Positions 1-9,052 of a stretch of 64,000 bases of DNA are shown one piece after another. The first letter of the stretch is position 1. Every line of letters starts with the position of its first letter. The notes under the pieces were generated by a model that worked only from the letters and a program-made list of their open reading frames with translations, did not search any database and had not been told where the DNA came from. Both the position numbers and the translations under genes were made by a program. The stretch comes from JANQIV01 sp050117315. GTDB taxonomy: Bacteria; Bacteroidota; Ignavibacteria; Ignavibacteriales; Melioribacteraceae. Location: positions 3,815-67,814 of the forward strand of contig JASFMY010000020.1 of NCBI GenBank assembly GCA_050117315.1, written 5' to 3'.

Positions 1-225
1 ATGAAAAATATATCATTTTTTAAGTATTTGATATTACCTGCCGGATGGCATTATTCTTGCTTTTTTTACTTTGATATTGTCTATGTAAATGTGCTATTTT
101 TAAAATATAAATTTAAACCTATTTTATTATCAGACAATGAGCTTTCATCATAACTATTAGGGGAAAAATATTTGTAATTCACAAAATCTAAATATTTAAA
201 TTATTGTCGTTTGGGAGGAGTAACC
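1..225. other. Leader region before the first receptor gene
   Basis: No supportable gene is seen. An ATG at position 1 opens a 50-codon frame, but it has no visible ribosome binding site inside the window and its translation resembles nothing I recognise. The stretch is very AT-rich. A strong Shine-Dalgarno sequence (GGGAGGAG, about 213-220) sits just before the receptor start at 226. Confidence 0.5.
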
Positions 226-3200
226 ATGACAAAACTTTACATCTTTAGGAAGAAATTTTTCTTTTCTTCTCTTCTAGTGTTTCTTTTAGTCGCACATGCA
301 CTATATGCACAAGGTACCGGCTCGGTAAAAGGGAGAGTTTTTGACAAAGAAACCGGCGATCCGTTGTTTGCTGCAAACGTATTAATTCAGGGAACAAGTT
401 ACGGTGCAGCCTCAAATTTTGAAGGAGAGTTTTTAATCAGGAATATACCGGCGGGAGATTACAAACTCCTTATTCGTTATGTCGGTTATGAAGAATTAGC
501 AGTTGATATTACAGTTGTTGCCGGTAGAACATTAAGTGAAGATTATCAACTTGTATTTAAAATAATTGAAGGAGAAACCGTAACAATTACTGCGCAGGCT
601 GAAAGCCAAATTCAAGCCATAAACCAACAACTCTCATCTACGGGAATTACGAATGTAGTTTCGGCAAGCCGCATACAAGAAGTCCCGGATGCAAATGCAG
701 CAGAATCGGTAGGGCGTTTACCGGGAATATCGATAAAAAGATCATCCGGTGAAGGCAATGAAGTAGTAGTCAGAGGAATACAACCCAGATTAAATCTCAT
801 AACAATCAACAATATCAGAATGCCGTCAACAAATCAAGATAATACGGCAGTAGGTTTAGCGGGTATATCGCAGTATATGCTGGATGGAATAGAAGTACGC
901 AAAACACTTAGGGCAGAAGATGACGCAGACGTTATAGGAGGAATTGTTGACTTAAAACTTGCAATTGCCCCCGAAGGATTACATGCAAATGCAATTCTTG
1001 AAGGTATGTATAATGGCCTAAGTGAAGACGTAGGTTCATATAGAAATTCGGTCAATGTAAGCAACCGTTTCTTTGATAGTAAATTAGGTGTTATAGCGCA
1101 GGTTAATTTAGAAAAAGCAGAGCGACCAAATCACGCATTATCGGCAACTTACGGTAGAAGTAGATCAGAAACACAAGACGAAGGAGTTTATTTAGGTGAA
1201 GGTAATTATCAGAAAAATGATATTACTCGGGACCGTTTTGGAGCGACATTATTATTAGACTATAAACTACCTAAAGGAAAAATACAGCTTAATACTATCT
1301 ATAATACTTTTGATGAGGACCGTTGGGAAAGAAATGATATATACACGGTTAATGCTAATATTGGAACAATTGGAGCTGAAAAGAATATGAGATCTGTGTA
1401 TGAGGAGAACTATACCTTGGTTAATTCTCTCAGTTTTGAAACTGAAGTTTTTGATGTAGCAACTTTGGATGTAGGAGCTGCTTATACAACTGGGCACAGA
1501 GAAGGTTATACAAATGCAATGAGTTTCTGGTATGATGGAAATCTTGATGTTCCAATAAACAATTCTTTTTATAAAGATACTTATGGAAAGACTGCTTACG
1601 ATTTGATTCCAAATATTATAGATACAGGTTCAACTTCTAGAAATTATCTATTATCAAGGCTCTTTAGAGAAGATAGAACTTTTGATGAAAATGAAGCCTC
1701 ATTCCAAACAAATTTCAAAGTCCCTTTTGTAATAAGCAACCAAATATCGGGATCTGCAAAAGTTGGCGGCAAGGTACGATTAAAAGACCGTGATTTTGAC
1801 TATAGTTATGATGGTGATGCCGGTGGAATTTATGGTGGAGATTCGGACATTCTGCAACAAATAATGGAAGATAATCCCGAGATTGAATGGGCTCCATGGG
1901 TAGTAGGTACAGGTGACTTTTATGCATATCCGTTATATAAATCCGGGACTGAAAATATATTGGATGATAAGTTTGGCATGAAATATTTCGCAGAGCGAAA
2001 ATGGGTAGACCAAGTTGTTGAGAGAGGTAAGGCTGCAAATTGGGCAAACTTATCCCAGTGGGGTAATGTAGTTGCTTCCGATCTGGCAAATGATTATAAC
2101 GGAGACGAACAATTCTATGCCGGATATTTAATGTTGGATTTAAATTGGGGAAAAGACATATCTTTTAATACGGGAGTAAGATACGAAAAAGAAGAAACAG
2201 ATTATAGCGGTTATGGTGTTGTAGATATTGCCAGTACTCCCTATGATAAATTAGATACACTGAAGAACTCGAAACGAACAAACGAGTATATTCTCCCAAG
2301 TGCAACGTTACGATATAACTACTCAGATTGGGGTGATGTAAGAGTTGCTTATTCAAAATCACTTGCAAGACCTGAGTATTATGCTTTTGTACCGCATTAT
2401 AGTGCCGATATAAGAAATAATTTATCAGGTAATACACAAGCTGATTATTTTACTGTTGCAAGTGGTGCTGCCGGAAACCGACATCTGGAACCGGCAGAAT
2501 CCAATAACTTTGATCTTATATTTTCATTCTACGGTAATTACATAGGGTTATTTACAGTTGGTGGTTTCTATAAAGAAATTGATAAATTCTTTTATGTAAA
2601 ATCATTTACTGTAATAGATGCAAGTGCAGATAATCAAATTCTAAGAGACAATGATTATGATTTTGCCGTTCCTAAAGGACAAACTTCTATTATTTGGCAA
2701 AATCTTGAAAATACAGCATATATAAGAGGTTTGGAATTTAGCTGGCAAACTAATTTGTGGTATTTACCTAAACCGTTAAACGGAATAGTATTAGGATTAA
2801 ACTATTCTAGGATTTCATCTAACGCGGAATATTATACATCACGAATAAAACAAACTGTACCAGATCCTACTAAACCTTGGATAATTGAAGAAGCACGTAT
2901 AGATAGTTTCCAAACAACATCTTTAATAGACCAACCTAATGATATATTTAATGTCTCGCTTGGATATGATTATAAGGATTTTTCTATGAGAATTGCTTAT
3001 AACTTCCAGGGAAAAACATTGTCGTATAAAGGGGAGTATGTTGAAGATGACGCCTATACTCAAGATTATTCAAAATTGGATTTATCAATACGTCAGAAAC
3101 TTCCCGTTGAAGGATTATCGGTACAATTTTTAATGAGTAATCTTACTGAAGAAGTTGATATGTCGTACACTTATACAAAAGATTATAATAATAATGAGCA

Positions 3201-3246
3201 ATATTACGGAATGACAGGTTCACTTGGAGTTCGGTATGAATTCTGA
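226..3246 (+). CDS. TonB-dependent receptor with carboxypeptidase-regulatory-like N-terminal domain
   Basis: Outer-membrane active transporter, predicted to import oligosaccharides using TonB/ExbBD energy. The frame is open from a TTG at 211, but GGGAGGAG lies 5 nt before the ATG at 226, which begins MTKLYIFRKKFF and a signal peptide ending near HALYAQ. Domains: a CarboxypepD_reg-like beta-sandwich (about residues 30-115, GSVKGRVFDKETG onward), a plug (about 130-245, with GRLPGISI and VVVRGIQPR), then a long beta-barrel ending in the aromatic GVRYEF expected of an outer-membrane protein. The 1006-aa length fits the family. No SusD-like lipoprotein lies beside it; the next gene encodes a T9SS-sorted beta-helix protein whose paralogue also follows the second receptor in this window. 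The ligand is unknown; a plant cell wall oligosaccharide is inferred from context. Confidence 0.93.
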   Translation: MTKLYIFRKKFFFSSLLVFLLVAHALYAQGTGSVKGRVFDKETGDPLFAANVLIQGTSYGAASNFEGEFLIRNIPAGDYKLLIRYVGYEELAVDITVVAGRTLSEDYQLVFKIIEGETVTITAQAESQIQAINQQLSSTGITNVVSASRIQEVPDANAAESVGRLPGISIKRSSGEGNEVVVRGIQPRLNLITINNIRMPSTNQDNTAVGLAGISQYMLDGIEVRKTLRAEDDADVIGGIVDLKLAIAPEGLHANAILEGMYNGLSEDVGSYRNSVNVSNRFFDSKLGVIAQVNLEKAERPNHALSATYGRSRSETQDEGVYLGEGNYQKNDITRDRFGATLLLDYKLPKGKIQLNTIYNTFDEDRWERNDIYTVNANIGTIGAEKNMRSVYEENYTLVNSLSFETEVFDVATLDVGAAYTTGHREGYTNAMSFWYDGNLDVPINNSFYKDTYGKTAYDLIPNIIDTGSTSRNYLLSRLFREDRTFDENEASFQTNFKVPFVISNQISGSAKVGGKVRLKDRDFDYSYDGDAGGIYGGDSDILQQIMEDNPEIEWAPWVVGTGDFYAYPLYKSGTENILDDKFGMKYFAERKWVDQVVERGKAANWANLSQWGNVVASDLANDYNGDEQFYAGYLMLDLNWGKDISFNTGVRYEKEETDYSGYGVVDIASTPYDKLDTLKNSKRTNEYILPSATLRYNYSDWGDVRVAYSKSLARPEYYAFVPHYSADIRNNLSGNTQADYFTVASGAAGNRHLEPAESNNFDLIFSFYGNYIGLFTVGGFYKEIDKFFYVKSFTVIDASADNQILRDNDYDFAVPKGQTSIIWQNLENTAYIRGLEFSWQTNLWYLPKPLNGIVLGLNYSRISSNAEYYTSRIKQTVPDPTKPWIIEEARIDSFQTTSLIDQPNDIFNVSLGYDYKDFSMRIAYNFQGKTLSYKGEYVEDDAYTQDYSKLDLSIRQKLPVEGLSVQFLMSNLTEEVDMSYTYTKDYNNNEQYYGMTGSLGVRYEF

Positions 3247-3338
3247 TGAAAATATTTTTTAAAAAATGAAAACCGTAGCACAAAAAATACAACAGTTACT
3301 TTAATTTAAATAACTTAACTAAATATGGGAGGTCCATA

Positions 3339-5075
3339 ATGACTAAACAATTACTACACTTTGCAGCATTAGTTTTACTAGTTGTTGCGTTTTTTAATAA
3401 TCCCACATACGCTACTGATGAAAAAGGAGATACTCTAGTTATTCATATGTCTGATCAGGCAAGTCTTGCTTGGAACGAAATTGTTACTGCCGATACAAAT
3501 GCTGATGGTTCTCAAGCTCACTCTGTTTATGAACTTGATCCTGCTGATGGTGGATGGTACCCAATATCCAGTGCATTAGTTGTAACTAGTGATATAGCTA
3601 TTATAGGCGGAAAAAGAACTGAAGGCCAAGCAAGACCGAAAATTCTTGAAAAATTAGATGCTGGTGCTTGGTGGATGATGACCACCGACAAAAGTATAAC
3701 TTTAGAAGGTCTTCACATAATGCAAATTGAAGAAACAGTTGGCGGTAATATTGGTTCCTGGGCAAGAGCCGGTTTGCTGGGTACCGGTGAAAACAGCACT
3801 ATTGTTATTCATGATTGTATATGGGATTTTACCACAGGATTCACTACTCAAATACAGAGAAATGGTCTTAATCTTAAAGTTACAAATACTCTTTTCCGTT
3901 TCAGCAAACCACTTGATAACGGTGTATGGGCTGGACAAGGGATTGACGTCAGTGCAGCAGATTTAGATACGGTTATTATTCAAAATTGTACATGGTACGG
4001 CGGTGGCCCTTTTATGTTAAAAACATGGGAATCAACGGAGAAGTTATTTAGAATGGATCATTGTACAATTGTCGACTTTGTTCAGTGGCCTATTCACGGT
4101 GCACATTGGGTAAACTCTGAATTTACAAATAACCTTTTTTACAATGCTTATACAATGGGTGAAGATACAGCTCAGATAGTAGGACAGGATATGGACGGAT
4201 TACCTTTTGCTGTAATAAATATTGACACAATATTCTACGACTACAATGCTGATTCATCTGTTGCGACACCTAATATGGGACAAGAAGCGACACGTAATTT
4301 ACTTGTTAGTAATAATAACAATTTCGTCAAACAAAATATCAAAGATTACTGGGCAGTTTGCGAATCTGATTATGCAAAATATCATGGTTTTGTAGCGCCT
4401 GATCCGGATTTCTACGATGGATTTATGAACTCGCGTTCCCGTGCTATGTTCGAAGACAATGCTACTTGGCCGGGATTAGTTCTGGAAAATACTACTAGTT
4501 TAGATCCTGAATTTGAAAGTTACTTTGATTATTCAGATACTCTAATTAACTACTCCAAATACTATTATAATCAATCAAATGGAGCCTGGCCAGATGTACC
4601 AGCAACTACATTTATGCTTGACCCAGATGGTGAACCATTATATCCTACTGATCCGATGGTTTATAATTTAAAGATTACTAATTCTACATTAAGAACAGCA
4701 AGTACAACTGGCGGACCTATTGGTGATTTAACATGGGAATTAGCAGACGGTTATAATAGCACTCAAGAAGAAATTCTAGTAACAGATGTAGAAGAAATTA
4801 ATACATTGCCGACAGACTTTGCACTTAGTCAAAATTATCCTAACCCGTTTAATCCGACAACAAATATAGAGTTCTCAATTCCTAAGAGTGATTATGTAAC
4901 ATTAAAAGTATTTAATATATTGGGTCAGGAAGTAGCTACCTTAATTAACAGAGAAATATCGGCAGGCAGTTACAAAGTAGATTTTGATGCCTCCAAATTA
5001 AGCAGCGGTCTTTATATCTACAGATTAGAAACCGGTTCGTTTACAAGTTCCAAGAAAATGATGTTATTGAAGTAA
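3339..5075 (+). CDS. Secreted right-handed beta-helix protein with T9SS sorting domain (copy 1)
   Basis: 578 aa. A signal peptide (about residues 1-25, ending NPTYAT) is followed by a region of short beta-strand turns rich in asparagine ladders (SITLEGLHIMQ, NLKVTNTLFRF, VIIQNCTWYGGG), typical of right-handed parallel beta-helix folds such as pectate-lyase-like proteins. Residues about 497-578 are a T9SS C-terminal sorting domain starting at QNYPNPFNPTT and ending KKMMLLK. The start is set by GGGAGGT 8 nt upstream. It lies 92 nt after the receptor, probably in one transcript ended by the hairpin at 5113. It is a paralogue of 5363-7069, sharing long near-identical stretches, especially in the last 130 residues. 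No catalytic residues can be assigned; it may be a lyase, a glycan-binding protein or a surface partner of the receptor. Confidence 0.85.
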   Translation: MTKQLLHFAALVLLVVAFFNNPTYATDEKGDTLVIHMSDQASLAWNEIVTADTNADGSQAHSVYELDPADGGWYPISSALVVTSDIAIIGGKRTEGQARPKILEKLDAGAWWMMTTDKSITLEGLHIMQIEETVGGNIGSWARAGLLGTGENSTIVIHDCIWDFTTGFTTQIQRNGLNLKVTNTLFRFSKPLDNGVWAGQGIDVSAADLDTVIIQNCTWYGGGPFMLKTWESTEKLFRMDHCTIVDFVQWPIHGAHWVNSEFTNNLFYNAYTMGEDTAQIVGQDMDGLPFAVINIDTIFYDYNADSSVATPNMGQEATRNLLVSNNNNFVKQNIKDYWAVCESDYAKYHGFVAPDPDFYDGFMNSRSRAMFEDNATWPGLVLENTTSLDPEFESYFDYSDTLINYSKYYYNQSNGAWPDVPATTFMLDPDGEPLYPTDPMVYNLKITNSTLRTASTTGGPIGDLTWELADGYNSTQEEILVTDVEEINTLPTDFALSQNYPNPFNPTTNIEFSIPKSDYVTLKVFNILGQEVATLINREISAGSYKVDFDASKLSSGLYIYRLETGSFTSSKKMMLLK

Positions 5076-5112
5076 TACTTTTAAAGAAAGTTTTACTTTA
5101 TATTTAGTTAAC

Positions 5113-5157
5113 AAAAGGACAGTTGTTTATTATAAATGGCTGTCCTTTTTTTGTTTT
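5113..5157 (+). terminator. Rho-independent terminator
   Basis: A 10-bp stem (AAAAGGACAG at 5113-5122 pairing with CTGTCCTTTT at 5140-5149) is followed by a run of T. It closes the receptor plus beta-helix transcript. Confidence 0.8.
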
Positions 5158-5174
5158 TTTACTTATGCATATAA

Positions 5175-5270
5175 GAAGCTGAGAAATCTTATACATATAC
5201 AGACAAATACAATAATGATGAACAATTTTACGGTATGACAGGTTCGCTTGGACTACGGTATGAATTTTAA
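5175..5270 (+). pseudogene. Relic of the C-terminal end of a TonB-dependent receptor
   Basis: A 31-codon open stretch with no start ends at TAA 5268. It reads SYTYTDKYNNDEQFYGM and ends TGSLGLRYEF, matching the last residues of the receptor at 226-3246 (SYTYTKDYNNNEQYYGM ... TGSLGVRYEF) with several substitutions. The intergenic sequence after it, up to GGGAGGT and the ATG at 5363, also resembles that after the intact receptor (3247-3338). The second beta-helix gene therefore once followed its own, slightly different receptor, or was duplicated together with a receptor tail. Confidence 0.8.
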
Positions 5271-5362
5271 CAAAAGAGTTTTTTATTAAAGAAGATAAAA
5301 AAACACAGTACAAAAAACAGTTGCTTTTAATTAAAATAACTTAACTAACATGGGAGGTCATA

Positions 5363-7069
5363 ATGATTAAACAATTACTATCCCTAACGATGTTAATTAT
5401 TGTTACGTTTTTTAATAATCCTTTATACGCAACTGAAGAGAAAGGAGATACCTTAGTTATTCACCAAACTGATCATGATGCAACGCCTTGGAATGAAATT
5501 GTTGCTGCCGATACAAATGATGATGGTTCCCGCAAGCATTTGGTCTATGAGCTTGAGCCGGGCGGATGGTATCCTATGTCCGGGAAACTTACAGCAGGTA
5601 CTTATGATTTGCATATCGTAAGTGGAGAAAGAACTTCAGGTGAATCAAGACCCTATATTCTTGTCCAGGATGGGTGGAGCGGATGGTATATGTTGAGCGG
5701 AGAGATGAATATAATTTTGGAAGGCCTTCATATAATGCAGTGCGATGAAACATCCGATGGTAATATAACTGCATGGGCACGAGCCGGTTTAGAAGTTACA
5801 GGAGAAAATGCTGAAGTAATTCTTCATGATAATATATGGGATTTTAATACGGGTTTTGCTTTATCGGCTAGCAAAGATGGTCTAAATATGAAAGTAACTA
5901 ATTGTCTGTTCCGTTTCAATAAACCACTTAATAACAGTGTGTGGTCAGGACAGGGATTCGATATTAGTTCAGCTGAATTAGATACTGTAATTATGCAAAA
6001 CTGTACATGGTATGGCGGCGGTTCCTTTCTAACTAATACTTGGGAGTCAACTGAAAATCTTTTTAAGATGGATCATTGTACAATAGCTGATTGGGTACAA
6101 TTCCCTATTCATGGTGTGCATTATACAAATGCCGAGTTTACAAACATGTTATTTTATAATGCGCACACTATGGGTGAAGATTCCATGCAAATTGGAAGCA
6201 CAGTTCCCGATCCCTTACCTTACGGTATATTGAATATAGATACACTTTACACTGATTTATTAGGTGTGGTTGATTATGCGAAAGAAGCAACCAGGAATAT
6301 GATTGTTAAAAACAATAATAATTTTGTAAAACAAAATATTAAAGATTATTGGGCTGTAGCTATGTCTGATCCAGTAAAGTATCATGGATTTGTAGTTGCA
6401 GATCCAACATTTTATGATGGATTTATGAACTCCCGTACTCGGGCAATGTTTGAAGACGATGAAACCTGGCCTGGTTTAATACTAAAAAACACAACAAGTT
6501 TAGATCCACAATTTGAAGATTACTTTGATTATTCAGATACTTTAATTAACTACTCCAAATACTATTATAATCAATCAAATGGAGCTTGGCCAGATGTACC
6601 GGCAACTACATTTATGCTCGACCCGGATGGTGAACCATTATCTCCTACTGATCCGATGTTTTATAATTTAAAGATTACTAATCCTGAATTAAGAAAAGCA
6701 AGTACAACAGGCGGACCTATTGGGGATTTAACATGGGAATTACCAGACGGTTATAATAGCGTTCAATCAGATATTACAGATGTAGAAGCAAATAATACGT
6801 TGTCAACAGAATTTGTTCTAAATCAAAATTATCCTAACCCGTTTAATCCAACAACAAATATTGAATTTGCGGTTCCTAAGAGTGATTATGTTACATTAAA
6901 AGTATTTAATATTTTGGGTCAGGAAGTAGCTACATTAATTAACAGACAAATGTCAGCCGGCAGCTACAAAATAGATTTTGATGCTTCCGAATTAAGTAGC
7001 GGTATTTATATCTACAGATTAAAAGCGGGTTCGTTGACAAGCTCTAAAAAAATGATATTATTGAAATAG
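5363..7069 (+). CDS. Secreted right-handed beta-helix protein with T9SS sorting domain (copy 2)
   Basis: 568 aa, paralogue of 3339-5075 with the same order: signal peptide ending PLYAT, beta-helix with repeated Asn/aromatic turns, the shared block YFDYSDTLINYSKYYYNQ, then a T9SS sorting domain from about residue 487 (QNYPNPFNPTT to KKMILLK). GGGAGGTC lies just before the ATG. The N-terminal half has diverged more than the C-terminal third, suggesting either selection for different ligands or gene conversion at the 3' end. It is preceded by a relic of a receptor C-terminus, so it probably belonged to a duplicated receptor cassette. Function is inferred as cell-surface glycan binding or degradation; no active site can be identified. 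Confidence 0.84.
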   Translation: MIKQLLSLTMLIIVTFFNNPLYATEEKGDTLVIHQTDHDATPWNEIVAADTNDDGSRKHLVYELEPGGWYPMSGKLTAGTYDLHIVSGERTSGESRPYILVQDGWSGWYMLSGEMNIILEGLHIMQCDETSDGNITAWARAGLEVTGENAEVILHDNIWDFNTGFALSASKDGLNMKVTNCLFRFNKPLNNSVWSGQGFDISSAELDTVIMQNCTWYGGGSFLTNTWESTENLFKMDHCTIADWVQFPIHGVHYTNAEFTNMLFYNAHTMGEDSMQIGSTVPDPLPYGILNIDTLYTDLLGVVDYAKEATRNMIVKNNNNFVKQNIKDYWAVAMSDPVKYHGFVVADPTFYDGFMNSRTRAMFEDDETWPGLILKNTTSLDPQFEDYFDYSDTLINYSKYYYNQSNGAWPDVPATTFMLDPDGEPLSPTDPMFYNLKITNPELRKASTTGGPIGDLTWELPDGYNSVQSDITDVEANNTLSTEFVLNQNYPNPFNPTTNIEFAVPKSDYVTLKVFNILGQEVATLINRQMSAGSYKIDFDASELSSGIYIYRLKAGSLTSSKKMILLK

Positions 7070-7179
7070 TAATACTCACGTAGGTTTTTGTTTATTGAAA
7101 AACGAAAACCACTACCTAAGGTAGAGGTCAGCCCAAATGGTTTGACCGTTTGAAAAGAATTAAGAATTAGATATAATAA

Positions 7180-7214
7180 ACCTCCCGTCTAGAAGGTATC
7201 CGCAAACGGGAGGT
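7180..7214 (+). promoter_or_regulatory. Left-end hairpin that covers the transposase ribosome binding site
   Basis: A perfect 9-bp stem (ACCTCCCGT at 7180-7188 with ACGGGAGGT at 7206-7214) has a 17-nt loop. The 3' arm is the Shine-Dalgarno sequence GGGAGG of the transposase, whose ATG follows at 7219. In the IS200 family such a structure both marks the transposon end and represses translation of tnpA; the same double role is inferred here. Confidence 0.65.
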
Positions 7215-7218
7215 AGAA

Positions 7219-7647
7219 ATGAGTCGCTTAAGAAAATTAACACACACATTATATGAATGCAAGTATCATATAGTAATATGCCCGAAATACCGATATAGAA
7301 TATTTGAGGGAGATATAGCAGAATACACAAGGCAGAAATTATATCAACTATGCAGAGAAAAAGATATGGTAGAGATATTGGAAATGAATATAGAAAAGGA
7401 TCATATTGATATAGTTGTGTCGATTCCCCCGAAATATTCAATATCATCAATGATGGGATTTTTGAAGGGAAAGATATCAATCAATCTATTTCAGAGATAT
7501 GAAAAGCAAGGGAAAAAATATTGGGGAAGAGATCTGTGGACAAGAGGCTATTGCGTAAGTACAGTGGGCATAGATGAAGAAAAAATCAGAAAATATGTAA
7601 AATGGCAAGAGAAGAACGATAGAACAAATGAACAACTAGAATTATAA
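7219..7647 (+). CDS. tnpA: IS200/IS605-family Y1 transposase TnpA
   Basis: 142 aa, normal length for the family. The family signature is clear: HTLYECKYHIVICPKYRYRIF near the N-terminus, then KDHIDIVVSIPPKYSIS, GFLKGK, YWGRDLWTRGY and the catalytic-tyrosine helix EEKIRKYVKWQ. The enzyme cuts and rejoins single-stranded transposon ends through a 5'-phosphotyrosine and a metal held by an HUH motif. The odd point is that the expected His-x-His reads His-Ile-Asp (KDHIDIVV), so one metal ligand is replaced by Asp. The protein may be inactive, or Asp may serve as ligand. A hairpin over its ribosome binding site suggests weak translation. Confidence 0.85.
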   Translation: MSRLRKLTHTLYECKYHIVICPKYRYRIFEGDIAEYTRQKLYQLCREKDMVEILEMNIEKDHIDIVVSIPPKYSISSMMGFLKGKISINLFQRYEKQGKKYWGRDLWTRGYCVSTVGIDEEKIRKYVKWQEKNDRTNEQLEL

Positions 7648-7687
7648 AGACAATACAACAGGGTGCCTTCTAGGACATTTATAAAAG

Positions 7688-7706
7688 CCACCACCTCTGG
7701 TGGTGG
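7688..7706. repeat. Right-end hairpin of the IS200-type element
   Basis: A perfect 8-bp stem (CCACCACC with GGTGGTGG) around a TCT loop lies 41 nt after the tnpA stop. No T-run follows, so it is more likely the transposon right-end structure than a terminator. Confidence 0.6.
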
Positions 7707-7863
7707 TATTTGACTTTTCTATTTCACACAACGGGTTCAATTTAATATTTTGTCACCTTTGTTGATCTTGTACCAATATTTTTTTGCAAAGGCAATAAAA
7801 ACACTTGACAATCCAAGTTTTATTTCTCATTTTTTCACATAAAAATTTATCAATAAAATAAAC

Positions 7864-7900
7864 CACATATTTTTTTAAAAAAATATGTGTACGTACACAT
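7864..7900. promoter_or_regulatory. Overlapping palindromes, probable LacI-family operator 1
   Basis: ATGTGTACGTACACAT (7885-7900) is a perfect 16-bp palindrome with central CG, the usual form of LacI-family operators. It overlaps a second perfect 26-bp palindrome (7864-7889: CACATA, seven T, seven A, TATGTG). The site lies about 85 nt before the GTG start of the first LacI gene, consistent with autoregulation. The core recurs before the second LacI gene. Confidence 0.6.
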
Positions 7901-7985
7901 AAACGTAATAGGTTGTCAATAGTGGAATTATTTAACTCATTAGTTTTAAAAGTATAGATATTCTTAAAATTATGAGAAATTAGAA

Positions 7986-9038
7986 GTGGCTACTATCAAA
8001 GATATCGCAAAACTTGCTAATGTCTCTATTGGAACAGTTGATCGTGTATTACATAATCGCAGTTATGTCTCACCGGATACTAGGAAAAAGGTTGAACAGG
8101 CCATTAAGACCTTAAACTACACTCCAAATATTTATGCTCGCCAACTTAAATTAGCTAAAAAATATGAATTCGGTATATTAATTCCCGAATTGACTTATGA
8201 TAATAATTATTGGGAAGAGCCTGAAATTGGAATGCGAAAAGCCGGGAAAGAATTAAAATCTCACAATATAAAATTAAAATTCTTTCATTTCGATCCCCGT
8301 TCAGGGAATTCCTTTAAAGAAAAGTGTGCTCATATATTAAAAGAAAATTTAGATGGTTTATTGATTTCTCCAGTTCTAATTAATCCTACTAAAGAATTTG
8401 TTTCGCAAATTCCCCATAAAACACCTTATATTTTTATTGACTCTGATTTACCTGGGACTAGACGAATTGCGTTTATTGGACAAGATGCTTATAAAAGCGG
8501 CATTTTAGCAGGAAAATTAATGAGAATGATAATTGGTGATAGTGGTGATATTGCTATAATTCGTGTAATACCAGAAAGTTATAATCTTGAGCTACGCATT
8601 AAAGGATTCCAAAGCTATTTTCAGGATAATAATTTTAATAATACTATTCATATTTATGAAAGACCGGAGGGAGAAGATTTATTTGATTTTAATGTATTCT
8701 TAAAAGGTATTATAAATAAGCATGTTCTTAAAGGGATATTTGTGACCAATGCATTAACATTTTGGATTACTTCTTTTATAGAATTAAATAACTATCAAAA
8801 TAAAATCAAAATTATAGGTTATGATTTAATAAAAGAAAATGTTGCTTTTTTAAATAAATCGATAATTGATTTTTTAATCTGTCAATCTCCAATTGCACAA
8901 GGTTATCAGGGTATACAATTATTGTATAGAAAAGTTGTTTTAAATCAAGATATTGATGATAAAATCATGATGCCAATAGATATTGTTACAAAAGAGAATA
9001 TTGAGTTTTACAAATATTCATCCATTGAAAATATATAA
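7986..9038 (+). CDS. LacI-family transcriptional regulator (copy 1)
   Basis: 350 aa from a GTG start. The N-terminus MATIKDIAKLANVSIGTVDR is a classic LacI helix-turn-helix, and a hinge helix follows near residues 50-58 (NIYARQLKLA). Residues about 60-340 form the two-lobe periplasmic-binding-protein-like sensor (FGILIPE, DGLLISPVL, FIGQDAYKSGILAGKLM, IKIIGYDLIKEN). LacI proteins bind palindromic operators and let go, or bind more tightly, on sensing a sugar. GTG is chosen because the family start MATIKDIA begins exactly there and its nucleotide context is conserved in copy 2. Operator-like palindromes lie upstream. Its targets are inferred to be the flanking receptor cassettes; the inducer is unknown. 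Confidence 0.93.
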   Translation: MATIKDIAKLANVSIGTVDRVLHNRSYVSPDTRKKVEQAIKTLNYTPNIYARQLKLAKKYEFGILIPELTYDNNYWEEPEIGMRKAGKELKSHNIKLKFFHFDPRSGNSFKEKCAHILKENLDGLLISPVLINPTKEFVSQIPHKTPYIFIDSDLPGTRRIAFIGQDAYKSGILAGKLMRMIIGDSGDIAIIRVIPESYNLELRIKGFQSYFQDNNFNNTIHIYERPEGEDLFDFNVFLKGIINKHVLKGIFVTNALTFWITSFIELNNYQNKIKIIGYDLIKENVAFLNKSIIDFLICQSPIAQGYQGIQLLYRKVVLNQDIDDKIMMPIDIVTKENIEFYKYSSIENI

Positions 9039-9052
9039 TTTTTTAATTCTTA

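Larger units (their letters stand above)
7180..7707 (+). mobile_element. IS200/IS605-family insertion sequence
   Basis: A single small Y1 transposase gene is flanked by two subterminal perfect hairpins (left 7180-7214, right 7688-7706). There are no terminal inverted repeats and no TnpB, the usual layout of IS200-type elements. The coordinates are a minimum span; the exact cleavage sites cannot be fixed from one copy. It sits between the beta-helix gene and the first LacI gene. Confidence 0.75.

Noticed and set aside
1..153. A 50-codon frame starting at the first base
   Set aside because: No ribosome binding site is visible, composition is that of AT-rich spacer, and no similarity is recognised; the window edge makes the ATG uninformative.
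5104..5313. Minus-strand frame of 69 codons between the beta-helix genes
   Set aside because: It is antisense to the terminator and the receptor relic, which explain the sequence.
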